Assembly (NCBI GenBank): GCA_002747325.1
Contig: PDOZ01000030.1
Coordinates: forward strand, 19,841 to 83,840
Reading direction: 5' to 3'
Length of the DNA stretch: 64,000 nucleotides
From: Rhodobacterales bacterium
GTDB taxonomy: Bacteria > Pseudomonadota > Alphaproteobacteria > Rhodobacterales > Rhodobacteraceae
Shown: piece by piece, positions 1 through 13,107 of the stretch
How positions within the stretch are numbered: the stretch's first letter is position 1
Layout of the letters: every line of letters begins with the position of its first letter
Made by a program: the position numbers and the translations under genes
Notes under the pieces: generated by a model
What the model saw: the letters and a program-made list of their open reading frames with translations, nothing else
Told to the model about the DNA's origin: nothing
Database searches by the model: none

Positions 1-1
1 G

Positions 2-1291
<1,290 letters not shown>

Positions 1292-1321
1292 AATGAAGCA
1301 CTTACGTGGCGAAGTTAAAGC

Positions 1322-2467
1322 ATGACTCCCGGCGCGCGCATCGCGGCGGCGATCGAGGTGCTGGACCGCTGGCGCTCTGGCGAGGCGGTGGAAAAGGCGC
1401 TGACCGGCTGGGCGCGGGGGCACCGTTTTGCAGGCTCCAAGGACCGCGCCGCCATCCGCGATCACGTCTTCGACGCCCTGCGCTGCGCCCGCTCTTATGC
1501 GTGGCTTGGTGGGGCGGAGGATGGGCGCGGCCTGATGCTGGGCGCTCTGCGCGCGGCGGGGCGCGATCCGGCGGAGCTGTTTACCGGCGAAGGCTATGCG
1601 CCGCCGCCGTTAACCGCTTCCGAGCGGGTCGCACGGTCGCTTACGGATGCGCCGGAAGCGGTGCGCTGCGACTTGCCGGACTGGCTGCTGCACGATTTCC
1701 CGGACTTCTCCGGCGCGCAGCAATTACGCCACCGCGCGCCGGTTTTTCTGCGGGTCAACAGCGCCAGAACCTCGCCCGGATCGGCGGCAAAATCCTTGTT
1801 AGAACAAGGGGTTGCAACGGAACCTGTGCCGGGCATTTCCACTGCCCTGCGGGTCACCGAAAACCCCCGCCGCATCGCGCAAAGCCGCGCTTATCAGGAC
1901 GGTTTGGTCGAGTTGCAGGACGCCTCGAGTCAGGCGGTTTGCGCCGCGCTGCCGATCGAGAAGGGCGCGCGTGTGCTGGATTATTGCGCGGGCGGCGGCG
2001 GCAAGGCGCTGGCACTGGCAGCGCGCGGCGCGCGGGTGCGGGCGCATGACGCCAACCCTGAGCGGATGCGTGATTTGCCGGAGCGCGCGCGCCGTGCCGG
2101 GGTGCAGATCCCGCGCTGGCACAAGGGCGATGGCGGCGGGTTTGACCTGATCCTGGCTGACGCCCCCTGTTCCGGCTCCGGCACCTGGGCGCGCAGCCCG
2201 GAGGCCAAGTGGCGGCTGACCCGCGAACGCCTGGCGCAACTTACGGAAATACAAGACAAAATCCTCGATGAGATTGCCCAATTGGCCGGGCGCGATACCG
2301 CGCTGGCTTATGTCACCTGTTCCGTGCTGGAGGTCGAAAACCGCGCCCGGATCGACGCTTTTCTCACCCGCCATCCCGGTTGGCATTTGGCGGCGGAACA
2401 ACGTCTGACGCCTTCGGATCGTGGCGACGGATTTTACTATGCTCTGCTGACGCGCGGGCGGGATTGA
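1322..2467 (+). CDS. RsmB-like 16S rRNA m5C methyltransferase
   Basis: 'VLDYCAGGGGKALALAA', 'LILADAPCSGSGTWARSPEAKW', 'YVTCSVLEVEN' motifs. Confidence 0.88.
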   Translation: MTPGARIAAAIEVLDRWRSGEAVEKALTGWARGHRFAGSKDRAAIRDHVFDALRCARSYAWLGGAEDGRGLMLGALRAAGRDPAELFTGEGYAPPPLTASERVARSLTDAPEAVRCDLPDWLLHDFPDFSGAQQLRHRAPVFLRVNSARTSPGSAAKSLLEQGVATEPVPGISTALRVTENPRRIAQSRAYQDGLVELQDASSQAVCAALPIEKGARVLDYCAGGGGKALALAARGARVRAHDANPERMRDLPERARRAGVQIPRWHKGDGGGFDLILADAPCSGSGTWARSPEAKWRLTRERLAQLTEIQDKILDEIAQLAGRDTALAYVTCSVLEVENRARIDAFLTRHPGWHLAAEQRLTPSDRGDGFYYALLTRGRD

Positions 2468-2580
2468 ACAACTTTTAGTTGTATTTTTCTCGAATTTCGC
2501 AGATTTCTGGCAAAATCGGTCGAAAAAATGGGTGCGTGTTAACCTTGAATTAACTTTTTCCGGCCAAACAGGAACAAACC

Positions 2581-4956
2581 GTGTCCGGGAGAATCCTAAT
2601 GCGTGCATTGGAAGCCGCCGCCGAAGAATTGGCCCCAAGACTGGGCGTATTTGTTGCGCTCGGCGCCGTGTTGCTGCTCGGCGCTGCGCTGATTTCAAAC
2701 CCGGCGCTGGCGCTGTTTTTTTTGCTGGCGGGGGTGACGCTGCTGGCCTTGGCGGTATTGGTTAAGTTGCTGGTGGCAAGGGCGAATTTTTCCGAGGAAG
2801 CGCGTGTTGCGGAGGTTGCGCGTGTCCTGTGCGCCGATCCGGGGGCCTGTTTTGTGGCCGACCCGGATGGCGTGCTAATGTATGCCAACCCGGCGGCTCA
2901 GGAGCGCCAGGGCGCGATCTTGCCTGACCGGCTGACCGATGTGCTGTCGCAACTCTTTGCCGCCCCCGCGTCCGAAATCTATCGGCTGCAAAACCGCGCT
3001 TTGGCCAAAGGATCGGCCAGCGAAGACGTGTTTACCCAGCGCGCCCATCTGCGCCTGAACGTGCATCCGGTTGGGGAGGGGCTGTTTTTGTGGCGGCTGG
3101 AAGACCTTGGCGAACGGGATGTCGAAGGGCGGGGTGGTGAGGCCGTTCCCTTGCCGATGATGCGCATTTCCGCTTCCGGGACCGTGCTTTATATGAACGA
3201 CCGCCTGCGCCGTCTGCTCGGTGGGCGACAGACCACGCTGGAGCGGATTTTTCCCGATCTGCCGATGCGCCCCGGCGAGGTGCAGTCGGTTCTGACGGTG
3301 GATGGCCCGCGCCGGGTGTTGGTCGTGGCCGAAGAGGGGCGGGACGGGCAATCGGATGTTTATTTGCTCGATGTGCCGCAGGGACAAGTGGTGGAGAGCG
3401 CGGAATGGGGCGTGGTGGAAAGCCTGCCGGTGCCGCTGGTGCGCCTTGACCGGGACGGGGTCATATGCATGGCTAATCACCGCGCGCGCGACCTGTTAAG
3501 CGCCGATGATGCGGTCGGGTTGCGCCTGAGCGCGTTGATCGAAGGGATCGGGCGGCCGCTCGCAGACTGGCTGGATGCGGCCTGGCGGGGTCAGGGGGCG
3601 GTGCGCCCGGAAACCGGCCGGGCCAGCCGCAACGAGGACCGTTTCGTGCAGATTTCGCTGGAACGCTACCGCGATGAAAGCGGCACTTCGCTTCTGGCGA
3701 TCATGGCAGACGCGACCGAAATCAACGCCCTCAAGGACCAGTTTCATCAAAGCCAGAAGATGAACGCGGTGGGCCAGCTTGCCGGCGGTGTGGCGCATGA
3801 TTTCAACAATCTGTTAACCGCGATTTCCGGCCATTGTGACCTGCTCCTGCTTCGGCGCGACGAAAGCGACCCGGATTTCGCTGACCTGTCGCAAATCGCG
3901 CAAAACACCAATCGAGCCGCCTCGCTGGTCTCAAAACTTCTGGCCTTTTCGCGCAAGGCAAAGCTCACCCCGGAAGCGCTTTACCTGCCGGACGTGGTGC
4001 AGGATCTGATCCAGATGATGAATCGTCTGGTCGGAGAGAAAGTGTCCATTGAACTGCAAGTCGAAGAGGATTTGCCGGATGTGATCGCGGACAAAACCCT
4101 TTTGGAACAGGCGCTTGTGAATCTTGTGGTTAACGCACGCGACGCCATGCCTTCCGGGGGCACCGTGACCATTTCCTTCGGAGACAACCACCTGTCTACC
4201 GGCTTGGTGCGCGACCGCGTTGCTGTGCCTCCGGGGGAATATGTCTGCGTTCAGGTGGCGGATACCGGAACCGGCATCAAGCCGGAAAGCCTGAAGCGAA
4301 TCTTCGACCCGTTTTACACGACCAAAGGCGTCGGGCGCGGTACCGGGCTGGGCCTGTCGATGATCTACGGTTTCATGAAACAATCCGGTGGCTATGTGTT
4401 CGTGGATTCGAAGCTCGGACACGGCACGGTCTTTTCTCTGTATTTCCCGGTTTACCATGCGGGTGCCGCGGCGGCGCTGTCGGAAAACAAGGGCGGCTCT
4501 TCTGATGACAATGTAAGCCAGTCGATGGAAACCCCAGCGGTCAAACCGACCCTCGACCCGCCCTCCGCACTTGATCCAGACCTGCCCCCGCCCTGCGTGC
4601 TGTTGGTCGAAGATGAAGCCCCGGTGCGGGTATTTGCCTCGCGCGTGCTGAACCTGAAAGGCTATCGTGTCCTGGAAGCGGAAAGCGCCGAGGAGGCGTT
4701 GGAAATTCTGGATCGCGAAGAGGCGGAGGTGGATTTGTTCATTTCCGACATCGTTTTGCCAGAAATGGACGGACCCAGCTGGGTGGAAATCGCGCTGGAA
4801 ACCAGGCCGGAAGTGAACGTCATTTTCATGTCGGGCTATGCCAGGGAAGCCGTTGCCGAACAACAAAGCCGAATCCCCAATTCGGTGTTTTTGAAAAAGC
4901 CGTTTTCGCTTGCGGAATTGCTGGAAGTGGTCGGTGAACAACTGGATGACGCGTGA
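2581..4956 (+). CDS. cckA: Hybrid sensor histidine kinase, CckA-like
   Basis: Two N-terminal TM segments, PAS-like region, 'GGVAHDFNNLLTAI' H-box, HATPase 'GRGTGLGLSMIYGFMKQSGG', C-terminal receiver 'DLFISDIVLPEMDGPSW'. Confidence 0.88.
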   Translation: MSGRILMRALEAAAEELAPRLGVFVALGAVLLLGAALISNPALALFFLLAGVTLLALAVLVKLLVARANFSEEARVAEVARVLCADPGACFVADPDGVLMYANPAAQERQGAILPDRLTDVLSQLFAAPASEIYRLQNRALAKGSASEDVFTQRAHLRLNVHPVGEGLFLWRLEDLGERDVEGRGGEAVPLPMMRISASGTVLYMNDRLRRLLGGRQTTLERIFPDLPMRPGEVQSVLTVDGPRRVLVVAEEGRDGQSDVYLLDVPQGQVVESAEWGVVESLPVPLVRLDRDGVICMANHRARDLLSADDAVGLRLSALIEGIGRPLADWLDAAWRGQGAVRPETGRASRNEDRFVQISLERYRDESGTSLLAIMADATEINALKDQFHQSQKMNAVGQLAGGVAHDFNNLLTAISGHCDLLLLRRDESDPDFADLSQIAQNTNRAASLVSKLLAFSRKAKLTPEALYLPDVVQDLIQMMNRLVGEKVSIELQVEEDLPDVIADKTLLEQALVNLVVNARDAMPSGGTVTISFGDNHLSTGLVRDRVAVPPGEYVCVQVADTGTGIKPESLKRIFDPFYTTKGVGRGTGLGLSMIYGFMKQSGGYVFVDSKLGHGTVFSLYFPVYHAGAAAALSENKGGSSDDNVSQSMETPAVKPTLDPPSALDPDLPPPCVLLVEDEAPVRVFASRVLNLKGYRVLEAESAEEALEILDREEAEVDLFISDIVLPEMDGPSWVEIALETRPEVNVIFMSGYAREAVAEQQSRIPNSVFLKKPFSLAELLEVVGEQLDDA

Positions 4957-5076
4957 TGGGGTTGGCTAAATATGAGGTATTAAAAAAGAAAAACGCGGAA
5001 AATGCAGGAAATTTGCTTGAGTTAACCTGTTCTTAACCAATCGCGCGTAATCAGAGATGGAGATTTTTCTTGAATT

Positions 5077-5091
5077 GTTCTTGTTTTGTAT
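5077..5091. promoter_or_regulatory. Possible degenerate alphaproteobacterial SOS (LexA) box upstream of recA
   Basis: GTTC-TTGTTTT-GTAT resembles GTTC-N7-GTTC; second half-site only 2/4. Confidence 0.35.
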
Positions 5092-5163
5092 TCATTAAGG
5101 AACAAGGTGAGAACACTGAGCGCATTGCCGCGGGTTTGCGGCTGTGAGATAAGGAAGCAGAAT

Positions 5164-6255
5164 ATGGCTACGGCAGGGTTGTTCGATATGGATAAAAAAC
5201 GCGATAGCGAAAAGAAAAAGGCGCTGGACAGCGCATTGGCACAGATCGAACGGCAGTTCGGCAAGGGCTCAATCATGAAGCTTGGCGCCGATTCGCCGGT
5301 GGCGGAGATCGAGGCGACATCGACAGGTTCGCTGGGGCTGGATATCGCGCTTGGCATTGGCGGTCTGCCCAAAGGGCGTATCATTGAGATTTATGGCCCG
5401 GAAAGCTCCGGTAAAACGACGTTAACCCTGCATTGCGTGGCGGAAGAGCAGAAAAAGGGCGGGGTTTGCGCCTTTGTGGACGCGGAACACGCGCTGGACC
5501 CGCAATATGCGAAAAGACTTGGCGTGGATCTCGACGAATTGCTGATCTCGCAGCCGGATACCGGCGAACAGGCGCTGGAAATTGTCGATACGCTGGTGCG
5601 GTCCGGCGCGGTCAATATGGTCGTGGTCGATTCGGTCGCGGCGCTTACGCCGAAATCCGAGCTTGAAGGGGATATGGGCGATAGTTCGGTCGGCGTCCAC
5701 GCGCGCCTGATGAGTCAGGCGATGCGCAAGCTGACCGGCTCAATTGCCCGCTCCAACTGCATGGTGATCTTCATTAACCAAATTCGGATGAAGATCGGAG
5801 TCATGTTCGGCAGCCCGGAAACCACCACGGGCGGCAATGCACTGAAATTCTATTCCTCCGTCCGCCTCGACATTCGCCGCATTGGTGCGATCAAGGACCG
5901 CGATGAGATTGTCGGCAATGCAACCCGCGTGAAAGTGGTTAAAAACAAGGTCGCGCCGCCGTTTAAACAGGTCGAATTCGACATCATGTATGGCGAAGGC
6001 ATCTCCAAGATGGGCGAATTGCTGGACCTTGGCGTGAAGGCGGGGGTGGTGGCCAAGTCCGGCGCCTGGTTTTCCTATGGCGATGAACGCATTGGGCAGG
6101 GGCGGGAGAATGCCAAGACGTTTTTGCGGGAAAACAGCCATATGGCGCTGGAAATCGAGGATAAAATTCGCGCCGCACACGGGCTGGATTTCGACATGCC
6201 GCCCGGCGAGGCCGCTACGGATGCCAAGGATGATGGCGACGAATTGCTCGACTGA
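5164..6255 (+). CDS. recA: Recombinase RecA
   Basis: '[39 protein letters not shown]', '[36 protein letters not shown]'; ATG at 5164 preferred over ORF-track start. Confidence 0.97.
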   Translation: MATAGLFDMDKKRDSEKKKALDSALAQIERQFGKGSIMKLGADSPVAEIEATSTGSLGLDIALGIGGLPKGRIIEIYGPESSGKTTLTLHCVAEEQKKGGVCAFVDAEHALDPQYAKRLGVDLDELLISQPDTGEQALEIVDTLVRSGAVNMVVVDSVAALTPKSELEGDMGDSSVGVHARLMSQAMRKLTGSIARSNCMVIFINQIRMKIGVMFGSPETTTGGNALKFYSSVRLDIRRIGAIKDRDEIVGNATRVKVVKNKVAPPFKQVEFDIMYGEGISKMGELLDLGVKAGVVAKSGAWFSYGDERIGQGRENAKTFLRENSHMALEIEDKIRAAHGLDFDMPPGEAATDAKDDGDELLD

Positions 6256-6384
6256 CCGTCGCTAAACCGGCTTTGCGGCAGAAAAACCGGGGTCGCGGCG
6301 CAATCTGCGGCCCTTCCTTATGGACAGCGCGCTCCCGGCGACATACATGGACAGGAACGCCAGAAAACTGCCCGGAAAGACGCC

Positions 6385-9036
6385 ATGTCCAGCCTGAACG
6401 ATATCCGCTCGACCTTCCTGAGCTATTTTGAGAAAAACGGCCATACCGTGGTCGAGAGTTCGCCGCTTGTGCCGCGCAACGACCCGACGCTGATGTTTAC
6501 CAATTCCGGCATGGTGCAGTTCAAGAACTGCTTCACCGGGGTGGAAAAACGCGATTACGTCCGTGCGACCTCCAGCCAAAAATGCGTGCGCGCCGGGGGC
6601 AAACATAACGACCTTGACAATGTCGGCTACACCGCGCGCCACCATACTTTCTTTGAAATGCTGGGCAATTTCAGCTTTGGCGATTACTTCAAAGCCGACG
6701 CCATCCCCTTCGCCTGGGAACTGGTAACGAAAGAATTTGGCATCGACGCCTCCCGCCTGCTGACCACGGTTTACCATACCGACGAAGAGGCGTTCGAGAT
6801 CTGGAAGAAGGTCGGCGTGCCGGAAGATCGCATCATCCGCATCGCCACCGACGACAATTTCTGGCGCATGGGGCCGACCGGCCCCTGCGGCCCCTGCACT
6901 GAGATTTTCTATGACCACGGCGACCATATCTGGGGCGGCCCTCCCGGTTCGCCCGAGGAAGATGGCGACCGCTTTATCGAGATCTGGAACGTGGTTTTCA
7001 TGCAGAACGAACAGTTCGAGGACGGTTCGCTGGTGCCGCTGGACATGCAGTCGATCGACACCGGCATGGGGCTGGAACGCATCGGCGCGCTGCTTCAGGG
7101 CAGCCATGACAATTACGAAACCGATCTGTTCAAGGCGCTGATTGAGGCTTCCGCCCACGCGACCTCGACCGAGCCGTTTGGTGACAAAAACGTGCATCAC
7201 CGCGTCATCGCCGACCACCTGCGCTCAACCGCGTTCCTCATCGCCGAGGGGGTGCTGCCCTCCAACGAGGGCCGCGGCTATGTGCTGCGCCGCATCATGC
7301 GCCGCGCCATGCGCCACGCCCACCTTTTGGGCGCCAAAGACCCGGTGATGCACCGTCTGGTGCCCGCGCTGGTGACGCAGATGGGGCAGGCCTATCCCGA
7401 GCTGGGCCGCGGTCAGCTGATGATCGAGGAAACCCTGCTTTCGGAGGAAACCCGCTTCAAGGCGACGCTGGATCGGGGGCTGAAACTGCTCGACGATGCG
7501 CTGACGGACCTGCCGGAAGGCGCGGAGCTTCCCGGCGAAACCGCTTTCAAACTCTATGATACCTACGGCTTCCCACTGGACCTGACGCAGGATGCGCTGC
7601 GCGAAAAGCAGCGCGCGGTGGACGTGGCCGGCTTTGACGCGGCGATGGAGGCGCAGAAGGCCAAGGCCCGCGCTGCCTGGTCCGGCTCCGGCGCCGCGGC
7701 GGATGCAACGATCTGGTTCGACGTGGCCGAAGCGCATGGGCGCACCGAGTTTCTGGGCTATGACACGGAACATGCCGAGGGGCAGATTTGCGCGCTGGTC
7801 TCTGACGGCGTGGAGGTGAAAACGGCAAAGGCCGGGGACGCCGTGCAAATCGTGGTGAACCAGACGCCGTTTTACGCCGAAAGCGGCGGGCAGGTCGGCG
7901 ATAGCGGGTTTATCCGCACCGATACCGGCGAGGCCAAAGTGATCGATACCCGGCAGGCCGCTGGCGTCTTCATCCATATCGCGGAAGTGACCGACGGCAC
8001 GTTGCAAACGGGGCAGGGCGCGGCGCTGAGCGTTGACCACCTGCGCCGCACCGCCATCCGCGCCAACCATTCCGCGACCCACCTGCTGCACGAAGCCCTG
8101 CGCGAAGAGCTGGGCGAACACGTGGCGCAGCGCGGCTCGCTCAACGCGGATGATCGCCTGCGCTTCGATTTCAGCCACAACAAGGCGCTGACCGCGCAGC
8201 AAATGAAGAATGTGTCCAACGAGGTGAACACCTATATCCGGCAAAATTCGCCGGTCGAAACCCGCATCATGACCCCGGATGACGCCCGCGACATCGGCGC
8301 GCAGGCGCTGTTTGGCGAGAAATACGGCGACGAGGTGCGGGTCGTGTCGATGGGGCGCGCGGCGACCGGCAAGGGGCTGGACGGCAACACTTATTCCATC
8401 GAACTTTGCGGCGGCACCCATGTCGAGCGCACCGGCGATATCGGCCTCTGCGTCCTTCTCGGCGACAGCGCCTCTGCTGCCGGCGTGCGCCGCATCGAGG
8501 CGCTGACCGGCAAGGCGGCGATTGCCTATCTGGAGGCCGAGGCCGAACGGGTGGCCGCGTTGGCGGGCGCGCTGAAGGCCCAACCTGCGGAACTGCTGGA
8601 CCGGGTGCAGGGGCTGCTGGATGAGCGCAAATCGCTGACGGCGGAAGTGGCGCAACTGCGCCGCGAACTGGCCATGTCCGGCGGTGCGTCCGACGAAGAA
8701 AACGCCAAGGAAATCAATGGCATATCCTTTAAGGCGCAAGTGCTGGTCGGAGTGACCGGCAAAGACCTGCCGCCCCTGATCGACGAGATGAAATCCGGCC
8801 TGCAACGCGGCGCCATCCTGCTGATCGCCGATGCGGGCGGCAAGGCAGCGGTCGCGGCGGGCGTCACCCCAGACCTGACCGACACGCTCTCCGCGGTCGA
8901 CTTGGTGCGCGCCGCCGTAACTGCCCTCGGCGGCAAAGGCGGCGGCGGTCGCCCGGACCTCGCGCAAGGCGGCGCCAAAGACATCGAAGCCGCCGATGCC
9001 GCCATCGCCGCCGCCGAAGCGGTGATCGCGGGGTAA
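6385..9036 (+). CDS. alaS: Alanyl-tRNA synthetase
   Basis: '[15 protein letters not shown]', '[25 protein letters not shown]', '[15 protein letters not shown]', '[15 protein letters not shown]'. Confidence 0.97.
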   Translation: MSSLNDIRSTFLSYFEKNGHTVVESSPLVPRNDPTLMFTNSGMVQFKNCFTGVEKRDYVRATSSQKCVRAGGKHNDLDNVGYTARHHTFFEMLGNFSFGDYFKADAIPFAWELVTKEFGIDASRLLTTVYHTDEEAFEIWKKVGVPEDRIIRIATDDNFWRMGPTGPCGPCTEIFYDHGDHIWGGPPGSPEEDGDRFIEIWNVVFMQNEQFEDGSLVPLDMQSIDTGMGLERIGALLQGSHDNYETDLFKALIEASAHATSTEPFGDKNVHHRVIADHLRSTAFLIAEGVLPSNEGRGYVLRRIMRRAMRHAHLLGAKDPVMHRLVPALVTQMGQAYPELGRGQLMIEETLLSEETRFKATLDRGLKLLDDALTDLPEGAELPGETAFKLYDTYGFPLDLTQDALREKQRAVDVAGFDAAMEAQKAKARAAWSGSGAAADATIWFDVAEAHGRTEFLGYDTEHAEGQICALVSDGVEVKTAKAGDAVQIVVNQTPFYAESGGQVGDSGFIRTDTGEAKVIDTRQAAGVFIHIAEVTDGTLQTGQGAALSVDHLRRTAIRANHSATHLLHEALREELGEHVAQRGSLNADDRLRFDFSHNKALTAQQMKNVSNEVNTYIRQNSPVETRIMTPDDARDIGAQALFGEKYGDEVRVVSMGRAATGKGLDGNTYSIELCGGTHVERTGDIGLCVLLGDSASAAGVRRIEALTGKAAIAYLEAEAERVAALAGALKAQPAELLDRVQGLLDERKSLTAEVAQLRRELAMSGGASDEENAKEINGISFKAQVLVGVTGKDLPPLIDEMKSGLQRGAILLIADAGGKAAVAAGVTPDLTDTLSAVDLVRAAVTALGGKGGGGRPDLAQGGAKDIEAADAAIAAAEAVIAG

Positions 9037-9054
9037 GCACCAAACACCACCGCT

Positions 9055-9079
9055 CCCTTCTTCTTAGGGAAAATACTCC
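9055..9079 (-). repeat. Dispersed intergenic motif, copy 1 (GGAGTATTTTCCCTAAGAAGAAGGG on - strand)
   Basis: Near-identical to 55921-55945. Confidence 0.6.
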
Positions 9080-9216
9080 ACGGGGGTCTGGGGGTGTGAA
9101 ACCCCCAGCTTTGGCGCGTGGTCCGGGGCGTGCGACCTTGGTGATTACGCGGCGATAAAAGAAATTTGCTGCACTGCGGCGATTGACAGTTTTTCCGGGC
9201 CGGGTTAGATGCGACG

Positions 9217-9398
9217 TGATGGTTCTCGCGGGCCGAAGGTCTGCGGGATGAAAAGGGAACACGGTGCGGTGTAGCCAACAGGCGCCAAATCCGTGACTGC
9301 CCCCGCAACTGTGAGCGGAGAGCGACCCGTCGAGCCACTGGACCCAAAGGTCCGGGAAGGGACGGCGAGCTTTGACCCGCGAGTCAGGAGACCTGCCA
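9217..9398 (+). ncRNA. Cobalamin riboswitch
   Basis: 'GGGAACACGGTG...', 'CCGCAACTGTGAGCGG', 'GCCACTGG...GGGAAGG', terminal 'GAGTCAGGAGACCTGCC'. Confidence 0.9.
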
Positions 9399-9583
9399 TC
9401 GCAGATGAAACGTAATCCGGGCGGGGTGTCCGGGGAGGATCGCATGGCATATGGCGCCAGGGCCGGGCAACCGGCAGACGCTGAGTACATGGCTGGTTTT
9501 GCCCATTCCCCCGCTGTTGAGCGGAGGACAGGCCGATCTCAGCCGAAATCATTTCAGAATTAACGCACCGCATCGCTCCCGAA

Positions 9584-10402
9584 ATGGGGTCCGCGCGCCT
9601 GACCATCGAACAGGCGACCTGGGCGCCGCGCCGGGGCGCGCCGCTGTTGCTGCACGAAACCAGCTTCGAGGTGGAGCCGGGGCACGTCTTGGGCGTGGTG
9701 GGGCCGAACGGTGCGGGGAAAACCACGCTGCTGCGGCTGATTTATGGCTTTAACCGTCCGTTGAGCGGGCGGGTGATGATTGACGGGGTGGATCTGGCAC
9801 AGATTCCGGCCCGTGCGGCGGCGCGCAAGGTGGCGGCGGTGTTGCAGGAGCAGCCGACGGATTTTGCCCTGACGGTGCGCGACATCGTGGCGCTCGGGCG
9901 GGTGCCGCACCGCACCGGATTTTCCGCGCCGGGGGCCCATGACGGGGCCATCATTGACGCGGCGATGGATCGCCTGGACCTGCACGGCTTTTCGCAGCGC
10001 ACCCTCTCGACCCTGTCCGGCGGCGAGCGCCAGCGGGTCATGGTCGCGCGCGCGCTGGCGCAGGAACCGCAGGTTCTGGTGCTGGATGAACCGACCAACC
10101 ATCTCGATATTCGCCATCAGTTGGAGGTCTTGCGCCTGATCCGCGACCTCGACCTGACCATCGTCACCTCGCTGCACGATCTCAACCTTGCCGCTGGCGT
10201 CTGCGATCAGGTGTTGGTGCTGAAGGGCGGGCGGCCGATGGGCTATGGCCCGCCGCAGGATTTGCTGACCGACCGGCTGGTGTCGCAGACCTTTGGGGTC
10301 GCGGCGCGTCAGGAGCGGCTGGAGCCGAGCGGCGTTGACCATTTCACGTTTCACCTGAGCAATGAGCAACCCGAACAAGCAACCCGAAAGGAACCGATAT
10401 GA
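9584..10402 (+). CDS. ABC transporter ATPase of FecCD/BtuD type
   Basis: Walker A 'GPNGAGKTTLLRLIYG', signature 'LSGGERQRVMVARALAQEPQVLVLDEPTNHLD'. Confidence 0.92.
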   Translation: MGSARLTIEQATWAPRRGAPLLLHETSFEVEPGHVLGVVGPNGAGKTTLLRLIYGFNRPLSGRVMIDGVDLAQIPARAAARKVAAVLQEQPTDFALTVRDIVALGRVPHRTGFSAPGAHDGAIIDAAMDRLDLHGFSQRTLSTLSGGERQRVMVARALAQEPQVLVLDEPTNHLDIRHQLEVLRLIRDLDLTIVTSLHDLNLAAGVCDQVLVLKGGRPMGYGPPQDLLTDRLVSQTFGVAARQERLEPSGVDHFTFHLSNEQPEQATRKEPI

Positions 10403-11331
10403 AACTTGTCTCAACTGCGATTGGCCTCGTCATGCTGGCCGGAGCGGCCCATGCGGGCGTGACCGTCAAGAGCTGTAACCGCGAGGTCACCTTCGATGAG
10501 CCGCCGAAAGCGGCGATTTCCAACGATGTGAACCTGACCGAGATGATGCTGGTGCTGGGTCTGGCCGACCGCATGGTGGGCTATACCGGCATTTCCGGCT
10601 GGAAGACGCTGGACGAAGAAATGCGCGCGGGCGTCGAAGAACTGCCGGAACTGTCCGCCAAATACCCGAGCAAGGAAGTGCTGATCGGTGCCGATGCGGA
10701 TTTCTACTTCGCGGGCTGGAACTACGGCATGAAGGTGGGCGGCGAGATCACCCCGGAGACCCTCGAGCCGTTTGGCATCAAGGTGTATGAACTGACCGAG
10801 AGCTGCATCCATATCGGCGAGAAACCGAAGGTCAGCATCGACGACATGTATAACGACATTCTGAACCTTGGCCGGATTTTCGACGTGGAAGAGCGCGCGG
10901 AAGCTCTGGTCGAGGGTTACAAGGCAGAGGTTGTGGCGCTGACCGCTTCCGTTGAGGCCGCCGATCCGCTGCGGGTGTTCGTTTATGACAGCGGCGAAGA
11001 TGCCCCCTTCACCGCCGGGCGTTACGCCATGCCCACCGCGCTGATCGAAGCGGCGGGCGGCGTCAACATCATGGATGATTTCGAGAAAAGCTGGGCCAAA
11101 GTCACCTGGGAAGAGGTGGTGGAGCGCAACCCCGAAGTCATCGTCATCGTCAACTACGGCGATGTGACCGCGGAAGAAAAGCGCGCTTACATGATGAATA
11201 ACCCGGCCTTTGCCGATATCGACGCGGTGAAGAACGACCGTTTCGTGGTGCTGGAATATGTTGAAGCCACGCCGGGGCCGCGCAACATCCGCGCCATCGA
11301 GAAGCTGGCGACGGCGTTCTGGGGCAAGTAA
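10399..11331 (+). CDS. Periplasmic corrinoid/metal-chelate-binding protein
   Basis: Signal peptide, 'EVTFDEPPKAAISNDVNLTEMMLVLGLADRMVGYT' class III SBP; overlaps ATPase stop. Confidence 0.88.
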   Translation: MKLVSTAIGLVMLAGAAHAGVTVKSCNREVTFDEPPKAAISNDVNLTEMMLVLGLADRMVGYTGISGWKTLDEEMRAGVEELPELSAKYPSKEVLIGADADFYFAGWNYGMKVGGEITPETLEPFGIKVYELTESCIHIGEKPKVSIDDMYNDILNLGRIFDVEERAEALVEGYKAEVVALTASVEAADPLRVFVYDSGEDAPFTAGRYAMPTALIEAAGGVNIMDDFEKSWAKVTWEEVVERNPEVIVIVNYGDVTAEEKRAYMMNNPAFADIDAVKNDRFVVLEYVEATPGPRNIRAIEKLATAFWGK

Positions 11332-12355
11332 GATGGGGGGAGCCTTGCCATTTCGGGTATTTGCCCTTGTCTCGGTGGGGCTTCTGCTCCTGTCTTTGAG
11401 TGTTGCCATTTCGGTGGGCGCGGTTTCCGTGCCCATCGACACGGTCTGGGGGGTGTTGGCGCATAAGATTGCGCCGGAAATGATCACCCCGGACTGGTCC
11501 AAGGGCCGGGCTGCGATTGTCTGGGAAATCCGGTTCCCGCGCGCGTTGCTGGCGATGATGGTCGGGGCGGGGCTGGCGGTGGTTGGCGCGGCTTTGCAGG
11601 CGGTGACGCGCAACCCGCTGGCCGATCCGCACCTGCTGGGCATCTCCTCGGGCGGGGCCTTCGGCGCGGTGCTGGCGCTGTTGCATACCGGGCTGTTCAT
11701 GGGCCTTCTGACGGTGCCGCTGCTGGCTTTCGTCGGCGCGCTGGCGGCGACGCTGATCGTGCTGGGCGTGTCGCGCATGGCGGATGCGACCAGCGCCGAC
11801 CGGCTGGTTCTGGCCGGGGTCGCGGTGTCCTTCGTTATCATGGCGGGGGCCAACATATTGATTTTCCTTGGCGATCCGCGCGCGACCCATACGGTTGTGT
11901 TCTGGATGCTGGGCGGGCTGGGTCTGGCGCAGTGGTCGCATCTGGTTTACCCACTGGCCGTGCTGCTCCTCGTCGGGCTGTGGCTGTGGCGTCATGCGGC
12001 CAATCTCAACGCCATGACCATCGGCGACGAGACCGCTTCGACGCTGGGCATTGAGGTGGCGAAATTCCGGCTGTCGGTCTTCGTGGCCGGGGCGCTGATC
12101 ACCGGGGTGATGGTGGCGTTTTCCGGCATGATCGGCTTTGTCGGCCTGATGGTGCCGCATATCGTGCGCATGATCGTTGGCGGCGATTACCTGCGGGTCT
12201 TGCCGGCTTCGGCGCTGGCGGGCGCGGTGTTTTTGCTCTGGGCCGACATTGCGGCGCGCACCATCATGGCCCCCGAGGACATGCCCATCGGCATCGTCAC
12301 CGGGCTGGTCGGCGGGCTGTTCTTCATCTGGATGCTGCGGCGCCGGGCAGGCTGA
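11332..12355 (+). CDS. FecCD-family ABC permease
   Basis: 'IRFPRALLAMMVGAGLAVVGAALQAVTRNPLADPHLLGISSGGAFGAVLA'; ATG at 11332. Confidence 0.92.
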
Positions 12356-12432
12356 GGCCGGGTTGAGGCAAAATCCGGTTGACCCGCGCCGGGCGCGGGT
12401 CGATCCTGCCCACGACAATATGGGAGGCGGAG

Positions 12433-12924
12433 ATGTCGAAGAGCGTGGCGCGGGTGGAACGGGCGGCTTTGCAAGCTGGGTTGGCGGTTGAGGTGGTGCG
12501 GATGCCGGACAGCACGCGCACGGCGGCGGAAGCGGCGCAGGCCTGCGGCTGCGATGTCGGGCAGATCGTCAAATCGCTGATTTTTGAAGGCGCGCAGAGC
12601 GGGGCGCTTATTTTGCTACTGGTCAACGGGGCGCAGAATGTCGATCTTTCGCAGGCGGAGCGGCTGTTGGGCGAGGGGCTGGTGCGCGCCGATCCCAAGC
12701 GGGTGCGGGCCGAGACCGGCTTTGCCATTGGCGGCGTTGCGCCGATCGGGCATTTATGCGCGGTGGTGACATGGATCGACCCGGCGCTTTTGCAGCATGA
12801 CCGGGTCTGGGCGGCAGCAGGCGCGCCGAACGCGGTCTTTGCCATCGACCCCGGGGCGCTGCGGGCCGCGACCGGGGCGCGGCTGTTGCCCGAAGGCATG
12901 GTGACGTCCGGGAAAAGTGGATAA
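12433..12924 (+). CDS. YbaK/EbsC-family aminoacyl-tRNA deacylase
   Basis: 'CGCDVGQIVKSLIF', 'ETGFAIGGVAPIGH'. Confidence 0.88.
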   Translation: MSKSVARVERAALQAGLAVEVVRMPDSTRTAAEAAQACGCDVGQIVKSLIFEGAQSGALILLLVNGAQNVDLSQAERLLGEGLVRADPKRVRAETGFAIGGVAPIGHLCAVVTWIDPALLQHDRVWAAAGAPNAVFAIDPGALRAATGARLLPEGMVTSGKSG

Positions 12925-13107
12925 ACGCCCTATCGCTGGCCGCAGAATTCCTCTATAGGGACAGGGTCTGGCCCTTTGTGCCGCACGACCCGAATTTCTG
13001 ACGGCCCCGCCGTCCTCCGTATCCCGAGGCCCGTCCGCGTGACGCGCCCGCATCGCCCTCTGCCCCGACCGGGCCGCTTGGGCGCCTGCAAGTCTCTAAG
13101 GAAATAA

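Noticed and set aside
7225-8967. 580-codon ORF antisense to alaS
   Set aside because: Shadow ORF over a conserved gene; no recognisable domain
9451-9753. Short ORF between the riboswitch and ABC ATPase
   Set aside because: Runs out of frame into the ATPase gene; no conserved motif or clear RBS
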